Positions 1 through 7,451 of a DNA stretch of 7,901 nucleotides are shown here, one piece after another. Numbering within the stretch: the stretch's first letter is position 1; the number at the start of each line of letters is the position of its first letter. The stretch spans positions 1 to 7,901 of the forward strand of contig JALNWB010000172.1 of the NCBI GenBank assembly GCA_023231105.1. Direction: 5' to 3'. The DNA comes from Ignavibacteriaceae bacterium. GTDB taxonomy: Bacteria; Bacteroidota; Ignavibacteria; Ignavibacteriales; Ignavibacteriaceae. Under the pieces are notes generated by a model. It was not told where the DNA came from and made no database searches. It saw nothing but the letters and a program-made list of their open reading frames with translations. Made by a program: the position numbers and the translations under genes.

Positions 1-1412
1 GATAAGCCCGTTGCGTTAAATGTTTCTTTGTAGTTTCCCGCTTCATATTCCTCATCTGAAATTTCTTTTACAAGTTGACCAAGTGCATTATATAAACCCA
101 GAGTATATTTCCCGGTTTTCGGAATTGCAAATTCGATTGTCGTTGTTGGGTTAAATGGATTTGGATAATTTTGATAGAGATTAATATCTTTGGGAAGTTG
201 ATCATTCACTTCTTCTACCCCAACCGGATCTGCAACAATAGTAATTCCAAATGTAGCCGAAGCGCTTGCATTGGCAGTATCTTTGGCTATTACTGTTACC
301 ATCATGGGAAAAACTTTTGCTTGAGTTGGTATGCCTGAAAAAGTCCCTGTACCGGAATTAAAATTTAACCATGAAGGCCAAGGACCGCCATTGCTCAATT
401 TTGCAGTAAAGGTGAGTGTACTATTTGCATCGTCATCAAAAAACGTACTGTCTGGAAATGCAAAATTGAATGAATGCCCAACAGTATCAATTTGGTTTTT
501 TATCGGATTCTTTAAATAAGGAGTAAAATTGGTGTGCTTTAAACTATCGATCAGGCCATCGATGCGTACCCAATGCACATATGTATCGGAGTAATCCGCT
601 TTAGTCCCCGTTGAATAAAACAGATATTTATTATCTGAAGAAACATAAGGTCCCCACATTGAAAGACCGAAGTTTATTTTTGAACCTAAACTTTTAGGGT
701 TTGTCCAACTACCATCATTTTTGCGGTAACTAATATGCAAACCACCTTTAGCCAATATTATAAAAGTTTCATCTTTTGAAATAAAAAAATCTAAATTATC
801 CCCTCCAGAATTTAACGGTTGCCCTAAGCTTACAGCAGTAGTGTCAGTACCATTTATAAACAAATTGCACCAATCGTTAGCTCCAACAGTAGGGGCAGAA
901 ATTGATGAAATATAATAATTGCCATTATTGATAACTTGTAAATAGTGTGCTGAGTTAAGGTTTGATAAAATTCTTTGCGGATTGCTCCAGTTTAGACCAT
1001 TTTTAACAGAAATAAATGTCTCATAAACTGCACTATTATTTAGAATGTTAGCGTTTTGAAAATACATTGTATCACCACTAATCGATAATGCAGGCGCTAG
1101 ATAACCCGGGAATAAATTGAAAGGACCGCTCCATTTACTGCTGGAATAACTATAATATTTAATTGTATCACCGGCGGCAGGGTAGTAACTCCGCACTTCT
1201 GAAAAATATATTTCCTTGTTGTCTTTAGAAATTGCTATTCTTTCGGCTGCAAATGATCCCGTATTTACAGGGAGGTTAAATATTTGGGGAGTATCTCCGG
1301 GAGGCGTTTGTCCCAAATACATACTATCAGGTGGAATTGCTTGTGCATATAACGATATTGATGAAACAACCATCATTGATATGACAAGCAAAAGTCGCAT
1401 TATTTTTTTCAT
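1..1412 (-). CDS. Secreted beta-propeller-like protein with T9SS sorting domain (3' end missing)
   Basis: The reverse strand reads openly from an ATG at 1412 to the window edge, giving 470 codons with no stop; it is absent from complete-ORF lists because its stop lies outside. An AGGAG Shine-Dalgarno sits a few bases before the ATG. Residues 1-26 form a signal peptide (MKKIMRLLLV, hydrophobic core, ending SLYAQA). Residues about 40-300 contain repeated short blade-like segments (IYFSEV, MYFQNA, YYISSI, YLFYST), as in PD40/WD40-like beta-propellers. Residues about 302-393 resemble a cadherin-like (CADG) domain, with WLNFNSGTGTFSGIPT followed by VTVIAKDTA. From residue 407 comes a type IX secretion sorting tail with NLYQNYPNPFNPTTTI and LYNALGQLVKEI. 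Only about 20-30 final residues should be missing. By family knowledge such proteins are exported across the outer membrane and anchored or released. The ligand or substrate is unknown. It lies downstream of the two-component operon on the same strand, 211 bp away, so cotranscription is possible but unproven. Confidence 0.9.
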   Translation of the reverse strand, partial: MKKIMRLLLVISMMVVSSISLYAQAIPPDSMYLGQTPPGDTPQIFNLPVNTGSFAAERIAISKDNKEIYFSEVRSYYPAAGDTIKYYSYSSSKWSGPFNLFPGYLAPALSISGDTMYFQNANILNNSAVYETFISVKNGLNWSNPQRILSNLNSAHYLQVINNGNYYISSISAPTVGANDWCNLFINGTDTTAVSLGQPLNSGGDNLDFFISKDETFIILAKGGLHISYRKNDGSWTNPKSLGSKINFGLSMWGPYVSSDNKYLFYSTGTKADYSDTYVHWVRIDGLIDSLKHTNFTPYLKNPIKNQIDTVGHSFNFAFPDSTFFDDDANSTLTFTAKLSNGGPWPSWLNFNSGTGTFSGIPTQAKVFPMMVTVIAKDTANASASATFGITIVADPVGVEEVNDQLPKDINLYQNYPNPFNPTTTIEFAIPKTGKYTLGLYNALGQLVKEISDEEYEAGNYKETFNATGL

Positions 1413-1622
1413 ATAGAACTCCTGCTAAATTATATTAATCTTCAACTGACATAGGAATGACTAAAAACCTTTACAAAATTAGTTTTTGGCAAAGTATGAT
1501 GAGATAAAAACCTTGCAAACTGCACCAGGACTTTGTGAAATGCACGAATGAAGTGGATAAAGAGGAATTATTTAGATTAGAAAATGCTTAACAATCAAAA
1601 AAGTGTAACTGATAGAAAGTGT

Positions 1623-1650
1623 TTCAATTATTTATATTAGAATAATTGAA
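1623..1650 (-). terminator. Perfect 10-bp inverted repeat at the response-regulator stop, possible weak terminator
   Basis: The arms TTCAATTATT (1623-1632) and AATAATTGAA (1641-1650) are exact reverse complements around an 8-base loop. The repeat includes the stop codon and the last codons of the response regulator. The stem is very AT-rich and no immediate U-tract follows on the minus strand (a T6 run occurs about 20 bases later, at 1597-1602), so it is a poor classical terminator. It could instead stabilise the 3' end of the mRNA or be a protein-binding palindrome. Confidence 0.35.
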
Positions 1651-2352
1651 CTCTAAACCCAAAATTGATCTTAGCTTATTTATTACTTTACGGCTAACCG
1701 GTAAACAGTCTCCGCTTTTTAGTACTACACGATATTTCCCGCCGCCAAGAGTTTGAATTGTTTCGATTGTTTCTACGTTAACAATATACGATTTATGAAT
1801 ACGAAAATAATTGGATGGTAATAAGGGAACAAGCTGCTTGATGGGTTTGTCGTATATAACGGAATGTCCATCTTTCAAATGCAATTCTACATAGATGTTT
1901 GCAGATTTGAAATACCGGATCTCATCAATCGGAATAACTCGAATTTCAAATCCCTTTTTGACCGAAAGATATTTTATTGCGTGTCCATCCAACGCGTGAC
2001 TTGACTTTAAGCGTTGGAAAGCGGCTTGCAATCTTTCCAGGCTGTAAGGTTTAGGAATAAAATCCAGCACGCCGTATTCAAACGCTTCGATCGCCCGGTT
2101 GATGTTTGCAGAGATGACAATGGTTTGAAATGATTTGCTCACAACTTGTTTGAGAATTTGAAACCCGTCCTTTGCATTAAGATTTAAGTCTAATAATAAA
2201 ACATCAATTGTCTTTTCATTGATGTACAAAAGTGCATTACCCAATGTGGTTTCAATATGGATAGAAGTTATTTCTTTTCCCAGAATTTGCTTTACGAGTA
2301 ATTCTATATCTTCAGCCGTAGGACGTTCATCTTCAACAATAAGGATACGCAT
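1624..2352 (-). CDS. LytTR-family response regulator
   Basis: This 242-residue protein is a two-component transcription regulator of the LytR/AlgR type. Residues 1-120 form a receiver domain. The acidic pocket is E7-D8 in ILIVEDE, the phosphoacceptor is D55 in VLLLDLNL, the switch serine is S81 in VISA, and the conserved lysine is K101 in IPKPY. Residues about 128-235 form a LytTR DNA-binding domain, recognisable from VIPIDEIRYFKSANIYVELH, FRIHKSYIVNV and LPVSRKVINKL. Length is normal for the family. The ATG at 2350-2352 shares one base with the TAA of the upstream kinase (TAATG), and AGGGA at 2359-2363 inside the kinase gene is well placed as its ribosome-binding site, so translation is probably coupled. 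The obvious partner is that kinase. LytTR proteins usually bind paired direct repeats of about 9 bp; the actual targets here are not known. All key receiver residues are intact, so it should be functional. Confidence 0.95.
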   Translation of the reverse strand: MRILIVEDERPTAEDIELLVKQILGKEITSIHIETTLGNALLYINEKTIDVLLLDLNLNAKDGFQILKQVVSKSFQTIVISANINRAIEAFEYGVLDFIPKPYSLERLQAAFQRLKSSHALDGHAIKYLSVKKGFEIRVIPIDEIRYFKSANIYVELHLKDGHSVIYDKPIKQLVPLLPSNYFRIHKSYIVNVETIETIQTLGGGKYRVVLKSGDCLPVSRKVINKLRSILGLEFNYSNINN

Positions 2353-4079
2353 TATTTGTCCCTAATTTCAATAATCGTTTCCCATCCCTGTGCCTGTCGC
2401 TGTGATATGAGTTTCCATCGTTCAGGATAATTTTCCTCCAAACGACTTTTTATATAGCGCAACCCGAAGCCGCTTGATCCTTTTTGCTCATCGCTTGAAA
2501 AGTCTCCGTCATTTGAAAGAATGTATTGAACGCTATTGGAATTCTTTTTTCGCTGCAATGTAAAAGTGCCTTGCATTTTATTTTCATAACCGTGCGTTAG
2601 TCCGTTTTCAATAAGCGTATGAAATATCATCGGCGGTACATTTTCTTCTTCAACAATGCTCATCGTTTCTATTTTATAATCAGCTCCCTTGCGGTAACTC
2701 ATTATTTTCAGATGTGCCTTACACAAATCAATTTCTTGTTGGATAGGAATCAGCTTAAGTGCGGAGATTTGTGTAATCATCCTGAATTCTTCCGCCAGCG
2801 TTTCAATAAGTTTTATAGCTGAATTGGGATCTTTCCTGAGCCATACAATTATTGATGTTAAGGTGTTTAAGATGAAATGTGGATTAATATTCTTCTTCAA
2901 TAATTCATTTTCCAAATGTGCTGATCTTAGCAGGGCTTCTCTTTCGGCTGTTTCTTTTCTTGCAAACTGTCTTGCAATAGAAATACTGGTGCATATAACC
3001 ATGGTTGTTGCTAATCCGGCAAAAGCAAAATTGAAAAAATATGCTGCCCAGGCTGCTATAAGTCCTATAAAAATAATGATACTTTCTTCCCGTCGTTTAT
3101 ACAATGCCCACAGTGTAATCATACTACTTAAAATTAGCACGGTGGGTGGCATTACATCAAAGATATTTACGATGTTAGTAAAAAATAAGTAGATGATTAG
3201 ATCTATTACTATAATAGCTCCGATAATTTTTTTAGAAAATGAAAATGCGTAGATGAAAAATGCCGGGAAAAGGGCGGTAAATAAGACGGTAATTGTCTGC
3301 CAGGTAAATAATTCCCAGTGTACAAAAGTTGTTGGAGTTTCAATGAAGTTTGGGACCAGCAAAGTTCCCGAATCCACTATCACTAAAAAACAAATTAAGC
3401 TGAACAACAGATGTTCGGTTTTTCTCTTCCTTGCGATATAGAGAAAAATATTAAATAGAAAAGGAATAAAAACAATACCTATTATGAAAAAAGCTTGATA
3501 ATTTGATCGGTAAATTTTCTCAAGTACACTGTCATATTGACCAATTAAAAATCCTCCATAAAACCATCGCCATGATGTAAAATCAGAATAATTTGATAAG
3601 CGAACAGTAAGTGTATGTTTGCCCGTTACTACCAGGCGTTGGGGGAGAGGCAGATTAAAATTGTATAAACCTGCTTTTTCATCAGTTTTGCTAATTCCGA
3701 TAATTCCATTTTGCGCAATCTTTATTCCATCCCAATAAATTTCATATGCAGTAAAAAAATATATCGGAAATAATCCCAAAACGGTTTCCTTATTAATAGT
3801 ATCCTTAATAATAATTTCTGTTCTTATCAGCCAATTACCGTCAGAATATTTTTCGTTTTCTAAAGAGGAAACAAGTGGTTTCCATGATGCGGAGTCGGGA
3901 TATTTGAGAATTTCTTTTGGTGCGGGATCTTTTGCAATTTGCCAATGCTTTAACTGAATTGATTTATTCAAGGACGAAATGATGTTGTCTTGAGTTTCTG
4001 CTGCAGCCCCATCTACGCTAACTACTGCGAGAAGAATTAGAATAAATCGAACCAATGAAAGAGGACAAATTCTTTTCAT
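2352..4079 (-). CDS. Membrane sensor histidine kinase, LytS/His_kinase type with 7TMR-DISM-like sensor
   Basis: This 575-residue protein is the sensor of the adjacent LytTR regulator. Residues 1-27 are a signal peptide (MKRICPLSLV, hydrophobic, ending GAAAE). Residues about 40-190 are a periplasmic beta-sandwich of the jelly-roll type, with NWLIRTEIII, YEIYWDGIKIAQNG and GKHTLTVRLSNYSD. About seven membrane segments follow (near 197-216, 224-243, 258-281, 285-304, 310-327, 334-349 and 350-368), the 7TMR-DISM-like pattern. A short helix leads to the phosphoacceptor in NINPHFILN (H401), then an ATPase domain with the N box FHTLIENGLTHGYE (N492) and the G box GSSGFGLRYIKSRL (534-547). The common family form of the histidine motif is NPHFLFN, so ILN is a small departure. 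The first glycine box (SNDGDFSSDE) is loose. By family knowledge it autophosphorylates on histidine in response to an extracytoplasmic signal. No strong Shine-Dalgarno precedes the chosen ATG, but this start gives a proper signal peptide. The ligand is unknown. Confidence 0.94.
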   Translation of the reverse strand: MKRICPLSLVRFILILLAVVSVDGAAAETQDNIISSLNKSIQLKHWQIAKDPAPKEILKYPDSASWKPLVSSLENEKYSDGNWLIRTEIIIKDTINKETVLGLFPIYFFTAYEIYWDGIKIAQNGIIGISKTDEKAGLYNFNLPLPQRLVVTGKHTLTVRLSNYSDFTSWRWFYGGFLIGQYDSVLEKIYRSNYQAFFIIGIVFIPFLFNIFLYIARKRKTEHLLFSLICFLVIVDSGTLLVPNFIETPTTFVHWELFTWQTITVLFTALFPAFFIYAFSFSKKIIGAIIVIDLIIYLFFTNIVNIFDVMPPTVLILSSMITLWALYKRREESIIIFIGLIAAWAAYFFNFAFAGLATTMVICTSISIARQFARKETAEREALLRSAHLENELLKKNINPHFILNTLTSIIVWLRKDPNSAIKLIETLAEEFRMITQISALKLIPIQQEIDLCKAHLKIMSYRKGADYKIETMSIVEEENVPPMIFHTLIENGLTHGYENKMQGTFTLQRKKNSNSVQYILSNDGDFSSDEQKGSSGFGLRYIKSRLEENYPERWKLISQRQAQGWETIIEIRDK

Positions 4080-4162
4080 ACTGCTTTAAGTAATGATTAT
4101 GGAATTCTCTACAAATATTTTCTTCACTTTAAATTTAGATAAAAAGATATAGGGAAACAAAA

Positions 4163-4307
4163 TCTTTATTCCATTATGAACTTCCATTGGAAACCGGAAC
4201 CTATAATGTTATCGATAGAGGGTACCTTGATTTCGCAAGACTCTATTCATTAAATCTTAATAACTCTGTTCCTGCTAACCAATCGAATTTATTTAACTTA
4301 TAACCGG
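4163..4307 (+). pseudogene. Remnant of an IS4-type DDE transposase
   Basis: One plus-strand frame, open from 4139 to the stop at 4301-4303, encodes a peptide containing ELPLETGTYN then VIDRGYLDFARLYSL (4208-4252). This matches, from memory of the family, the region of IS4-type transposases usually written as (E)PGAFYVMDRGYxDFxRLY. The aspartate at 4214-4216 would be the second residue of the DDE triad, equivalent to D188 in the DREAD segment of Tn5 transposase. Family members continue with a strand like FFVTRAKSN. Here the original frame loses similarity after about 4264, but the +1 frame from 4266 gives LFLLTNRIYLTYNR, a plausible frameshifted continuation that stays open to 4421. No start, no first aspartate, no glutamate region and no terminal inverted repeats were found, so this is a dead internal fragment of a mostly lost insertion sequence. 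Identification is by motif recognition only. Confidence 0.6.
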
Positions 4308-4532
4308 ACAGTAGTGTTGCAATATATATGGTTATGGAATAACTTTATTTCAAAATTGATACAAACCTCATATCCAATCGGTTATACCTTCCATCAAAAT
4401 CAAATTGATCTAAACATTTAATTATTTGAATTTTACAAAGTAATTAAAATTAAAGCGATCGTTATTTTATTGCATCGATCTCTTGACGTGAAAAATAATA
4501 CTATAAAAACCAAATTAGTTAAGTATCAAAAA

Positions 4533-4538
4533 TAGGAG
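4533..4538 (+). promoter_or_regulatory. Shine-Dalgarno that fixes the start of the DUF5916 gene
   Basis: TAGGAG at 4533-4538 lies five bases before the ATG at 4544. An in-frame GTG at 4538 overlaps this site and has no ribosome-binding site of its own at a normal distance, so a longer product beginning at the GTG is unlikely. The ATG start also gives a clean signal peptide (MKKLTCFILF). Confidence 0.8.
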
Positions 4539-4543
4539 TGAAA

Positions 4544-7207
4544 ATGAAAAAGCTGACTTGTTTTATCCTTTTTTTAGCGGTCGCAATACCGCATCTATTG
4601 TTCGCTTCTGGAAACACACCAACAAAGGAACTGGTTGCCGTGAGACTAACTGAAAAAATATCAATCGACGGTATTTTATCCGAGGATATTTGGAAACGTC
4701 AGGGATATACTGAATTACTTCAACAAGAACCTAATCAAGGTGAAAAACCATCGCAACAGTCGGAAGTGTGGGTGGCGTATGATGATGATGCTATTTATTT
4801 TGCCGCAAAATATCACGACACTAATCCTGATTCAATTTTAGCGCGACTTGTGCGCCGCGATTTTGTATGGGGCGATCCTTCAGACGGTACAGTGCTTTAT
4901 ATTGATTCATACGGTGATAAAAGAAGCGGATATTTTTTCTATGTTAATGCCGCCGGTACGCTTGCAGACGGCTTATTGGAGAATGATAATAAACAGACTG
5001 ATCTTTCCTGGGATGCTGTTTGGGAAGGCGTTCCTCATATCGATAAAGATGGATGGTCGGTTGAGATGCGAATCCCATATTCACAACTTCGGTTTAAACC
5101 AAGTGAAACACAAGTGTGGGGAATTAATGTTGAACGGTTCATAAGCCGCACCGCGGAAACAGATATGATTGCATACACACCACGTAATGAAAATGGATTT
5201 GCTTCACGGTTTCCGGAGTTAGTTGGAATTGAGGGAATCACTCCTCCCACCCGTCTTGAAATATTACCGTATGTTACTGGAAAAGCTGAGTACGTTGGAA
5301 ATGATCCAAACAATCCGTTTAATCCAGGTCATAAATATCTTCCGGGTTTTGGTTTGGATGTAAGGGCGGGATTGGGAAGCAGCCTTACACTTAATGGAAC
5401 TATTAATCCCGATTTTGGTCAAGTAGAAGTTGATCCGGCAGTAGTAAACTTAACGGATGTTGAAACAGCATTCCAAGAAAAACGGCCATTCTTTACAGAG
5501 GGTGTTAACATTTTTCGATTCGGGAACGGCGGCACAAATAATAATTGGAACTTCAATTGGCCCGGCGCAAATATATTTTATAGTAGAAGAATTGGTCGCG
5601 CACCGCAGGGAAGCTTACCGGCTAACGACTATGCGGATGTTCCCAATGGCACACACATTCTTGGCGCTGCAAAAATCTCCGGAAGAATTTTAAACGATTG
5701 GCAAATAGGAAGTATACAGTCATTAACTCACCGTGAATTTGCTGATATCGATTTAAGTGGTCAACGTTCTAGTACCGAAGTAGAACCTTTCTCGTATTAT
5801 GGGGTATTTAGAATCAGGAAAGATTTCAACGAAGGGCAGCAAGGATTTGGAGTGCTCTCTACTGTAACAAACCGTTTCTTTAAAGATTCTAATCTGAAAA
5901 ATAATCTTAATAAGGACGCACTTGTAGCTGGAGCCGATGGTTGGACATTTTTAGATAACGAGAGAACCTATGTGCTCACCGGTTGGTCTGCCATATCGCG
6001 TGTAAGTGGAGAGCAGAACAGAATGATTGCCTTGCAAAAAGGATCAGGGCATTATTTTCAACGTCCGGATGCAAAACATTTAAGTGTTGATAGTTCGGCA
6101 ACATCTTTAACAGGTTATGCCGGTCGTTTGATGTTAAATAAAAACCGTGGGCAATTTACAATAAATGCTGCTGTAGGTTGGTTAAGTCCTGAATTTGAAG
6201 TCAATGATTTGGGTTATGGTTCATATAGCGATTTGATTAACATGCATTTTGCTGCGAGCTATAGTTTTACTCAGCCGACAAAGTTTTATCAAAATGCTGG
6301 AATTAATGCCGCCACATTTGGAAGTTTTGATTTTGGTGGTAATAAAACTGCGCAAGGATATTTTTTAGGAGGTTATATTACATTCGCAAATCTTTCCGGG
6401 GGGAACTTTTCATTTAACTATAATCCTAAGTCTTTTAATGCTCGACGCACACGAGGAGGACCATTAACACTTAATCCGATAAGTCGTTCATATAATCTTA
6501 ATTTAAATAGTGATGTTAGAGAATGGTGGGTTCTTAATTTGGGTGGTAATGCAAGTATGGGTGACAATTTAAACAGTAAAGAAATTTACGCAAACGTTGA
6601 AGTCAAAGTTTCTCCAACTCTGACAGTTCAAATTGGTCCTGATATTGCTAGAGAAACCTATCATGCACAATGGATTGGCGCTTACGCTGATCCAACGGCA
6701 CAAGAAACATTTGGCAGACGATATCTTTTTGCGCGTCTTGAACAAACAACCTTTGCTGCTGACGTCCGGGCAGACTGGATTATAAGTCCAACACTAAGTT
6801 TACAAGTATATATGCAGCCACTTATTGTTTCCGGTAAATACGATCAATTTAAAGCATTGCAAAAATCAAAAACATATGATTTCTTAAATTATGGTGAAAA
6901 TGGTTCAACGTTAGTTGTGAATACATCACCAAACGGAGATGTTGATTCTTATACTCTTGATCCGGATGGAACAGGTTCTGCAAGCGCCCGCACGATCGGG
7001 AATCCCGACTTTAATTATTTATCACTTCGCGGTAGCGCCGTATTGCGCTGGGAATATTTAGCCGGTTCAACACTCTTTTTTGTCTGGACTCAAAACCGAC
7101 AGGATGTAGAACCAAGCGGAGAGTTTAATTTCAAACATTCAATGAACAGTCTGGTTGATTTGAGATCCGATAATATATTTTTAATAAAATTATCGTATTG
7201 GATATAA
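4544..7207 (+). CDS. Exported CBM9-like/DUF5916 outer-membrane beta-barrel protein
   Basis: The gene encodes 887 residues from the ATG at 4544. Residues 1-22 are a signal peptide (MKKLTCFILF, then a hydrophobic core ending LLFAS). Residues about 33-213 form a carbohydrate-binding-module-9-like domain, with ISIDGILSEDIWKRQG, VWVAYDDDAIYFAAKYHD, DGWSVEMRIPYSQLRF and WGINVERFI. Residues about 235-887 correspond to the DUF5916 region, whose hallmark here is INPDFGQVEVDPAVVNLTDV followed by FQEKRPFFTEG (about 287-320). The remainder is rich in alternating polar/hydrophobic strands and ends in FLIKLSYWI, consistent with a C-terminal beta-barrel signal. Length is within what I expect for this family. 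By family knowledge the protein should sit in the outer membrane with the CBM9-like domain as a binding or plug-like module; no reaction is established and I assign none. It is transcribed away from the sensor kinase gene. The LytTR regulator is a positional candidate for its control, nothing more. Confidence 0.93.
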   Translation: MKKLTCFILFLAVAIPHLLFASGNTPTKELVAVRLTEKISIDGILSEDIWKRQGYTELLQQEPNQGEKPSQQSEVWVAYDDDAIYFAAKYHDTNPDSILARLVRRDFVWGDPSDGTVLYIDSYGDKRSGYFFYVNAAGTLADGLLENDNKQTDLSWDAVWEGVPHIDKDGWSVEMRIPYSQLRFKPSETQVWGINVERFISRTAETDMIAYTPRNENGFASRFPELVGIEGITPPTRLEILPYVTGKAEYVGNDPNNPFNPGHKYLPGFGLDVRAGLGSSLTLNGTINPDFGQVEVDPAVVNLTDVETAFQEKRPFFTEGVNIFRFGNGGTNNNWNFNWPGANIFYSRRIGRAPQGSLPANDYADVPNGTHILGAAKISGRILNDWQIGSIQSLTHREFADIDLSGQRSSTEVEPFSYYGVFRIRKDFNEGQQGFGVLSTVTNRFFKDSNLKNNLNKDALVAGADGWTFLDNERTYVLTGWSAISRVSGEQNRMIALQKGSGHYFQRPDAKHLSVDSSATSLTGYAGRLMLNKNRGQFTINAAVGWLSPEFEVNDLGYGSYSDLINMHFAASYSFTQPTKFYQNAGINAATFGSFDFGGNKTAQGYFLGGYITFANLSGGNFSFNYNPKSFNARRTRGGPLTLNPISRSYNLNLNSDVREWWVLNLGGNASMGDNLNSKEIYANVEVKVSPTLTVQIGPDIARETYHAQWIGAYADPTAQETFGRRYLFARLEQTTFAADVRADWIISPTLSLQVYMQPLIVSGKYDQFKALQKSKTYDFLNYGENGSTLVVNTSPNGDVDSYTLDPDGTGSASARTIGNPDFNYLSLRGSAVLRWEYLAGSTLFFVWTQNRQDVEPSGEFNFKHSMNSLVDLRSDNIFLIKLSYWI

Positions 7208-7314
7208 ATTGAAATCCTTGACAAGAAGCAAATGCCGTTTACAAACCGTATTAGAGAAATGTTAATCATTTTTGAAGTGAAGTGTTAAAATAGTGCATAT
7301 GAGGTATTCCCATT

Positions 7315-7334
7315 AGATAAAATATTTTTTATCT
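7315..7334 (+). terminator. 8-bp perfect inverted repeat, possible terminator or operator
   Basis: AGATAAAA (7315-7322) and TTTTATCT (7327-7334) are exact reverse complements separated by a 4-base loop. The repeat lies 108 bp after the stop of the DUF5916 gene. All but one base pair per arm is A-T, so the hairpin is weak. It is followed by the T-rich TGATTTTG rather than a clean U-tract. It may end the upstream transcript or act as an operator for the downstream gene; the sequence does not decide. Confidence 0.3.
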
Positions 7335-7356
7335 TGATTTTGACAAAAGAGTATTC

Positions 7357-7422
7357 TTGAAAAAAAATACTTGATCGAAAATATTGAATTACCTATGTTT
7401 CGGTCAAAATTTGAAATACTTA
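7357..7422 (+). repeat. TTGAA motifs at 27-bp period upstream of the DUF6588-like gene
   Basis: TTGAA starts at 7357, 7384 and 7411, exactly 27 bp apart each time. The second and third copies extend to TTGAATTACCTA (7384-7395) and TTGAAATACTTA (7411-7422), identical at 10 of 12 positions; the first copy runs into an A tract and matches less well. The array ends about 30 bp before the gene start, where operator sites could lie. In AT-rich DNA this may be chance. Confidence 0.25.
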
Positions 7423-7451
7423 ATTCAAGCTATAACAAAAAGGAGATCTAT

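Larger units (their letters stand above)
4080..4543. other. Divergent intergenic region holding a transposase remnant and an AT-rich leader
   Basis: This gap of about 460 bp separates the kinase gene (leftward) from the outer-membrane gene (rightward) and must contain the promoters of both. Its middle carries the transposase fragment listed separately. The part nearest the rightward gene is AT-rich, with a TTGACG at 4483-4488 and a TATAAA at 4502-4507, but the spacing of 13 bp is too short for a standard sigma-70 promoter. CGATC occurs at 4456-4460 and again at 4476-4480. No tRNA, riboswitch or further gene was recognised. Confidence 0.6.

Noticed and set aside
331..519. Short plus-strand open frame inside the secreted-protein gene
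   Set aside because: The opposite strand encodes a continuous 470-codon product with clear domains; this frame is a shadow. The same applies to the frame at 1216-1416.
1474..1481. TAATTTTG on the minus strand, matching the Bacteroidota -7 promoter element TAnnTTTG, 62 bp before the secreted-protein start
   Set aside because: No matching -33 TTTG is found at the expected distance, and an 8-base AT-rich match is weak evidence; it is also unclear that this lineage uses that promoter type.
1461..1489. Imperfect inverted repeat CTAAAAAC / GTTTTTGG before the secreted-protein gene
   Set aside because: It needs a G-U pair on the plus strand and has a mismatch on the minus strand, the one that is transcribed into this gene; it looks like chance in AT-rich DNA.
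2824..3192. 122-codon plus-strand open frame antisense to the kinase gene
   Set aside because: It lies wholly inside a well-supported kinase gene, opposite its membrane segments, has no convincing ribosome-binding site and its product shows no recognisable family; it is a shadow frame.
5035..5313. Open frame on the minus strand, and the plus-strand frames at 4848-5144 and 5457-5693
   Set aside because: All lie within the DUF5916 gene, whose protein has signal peptide, domain hallmarks and a beta-barrel terminus; none has independent support.
7218..7245. TTGACA and TACAAA with 16-bp spacing just after the DUF5916 stop codon
   Set aside because: The -10 match is only 4 of 6, the site is more than 200 bp from the next gene, and TTGACA also occurs at 7340 without a good partner; not enough to call a promoter.
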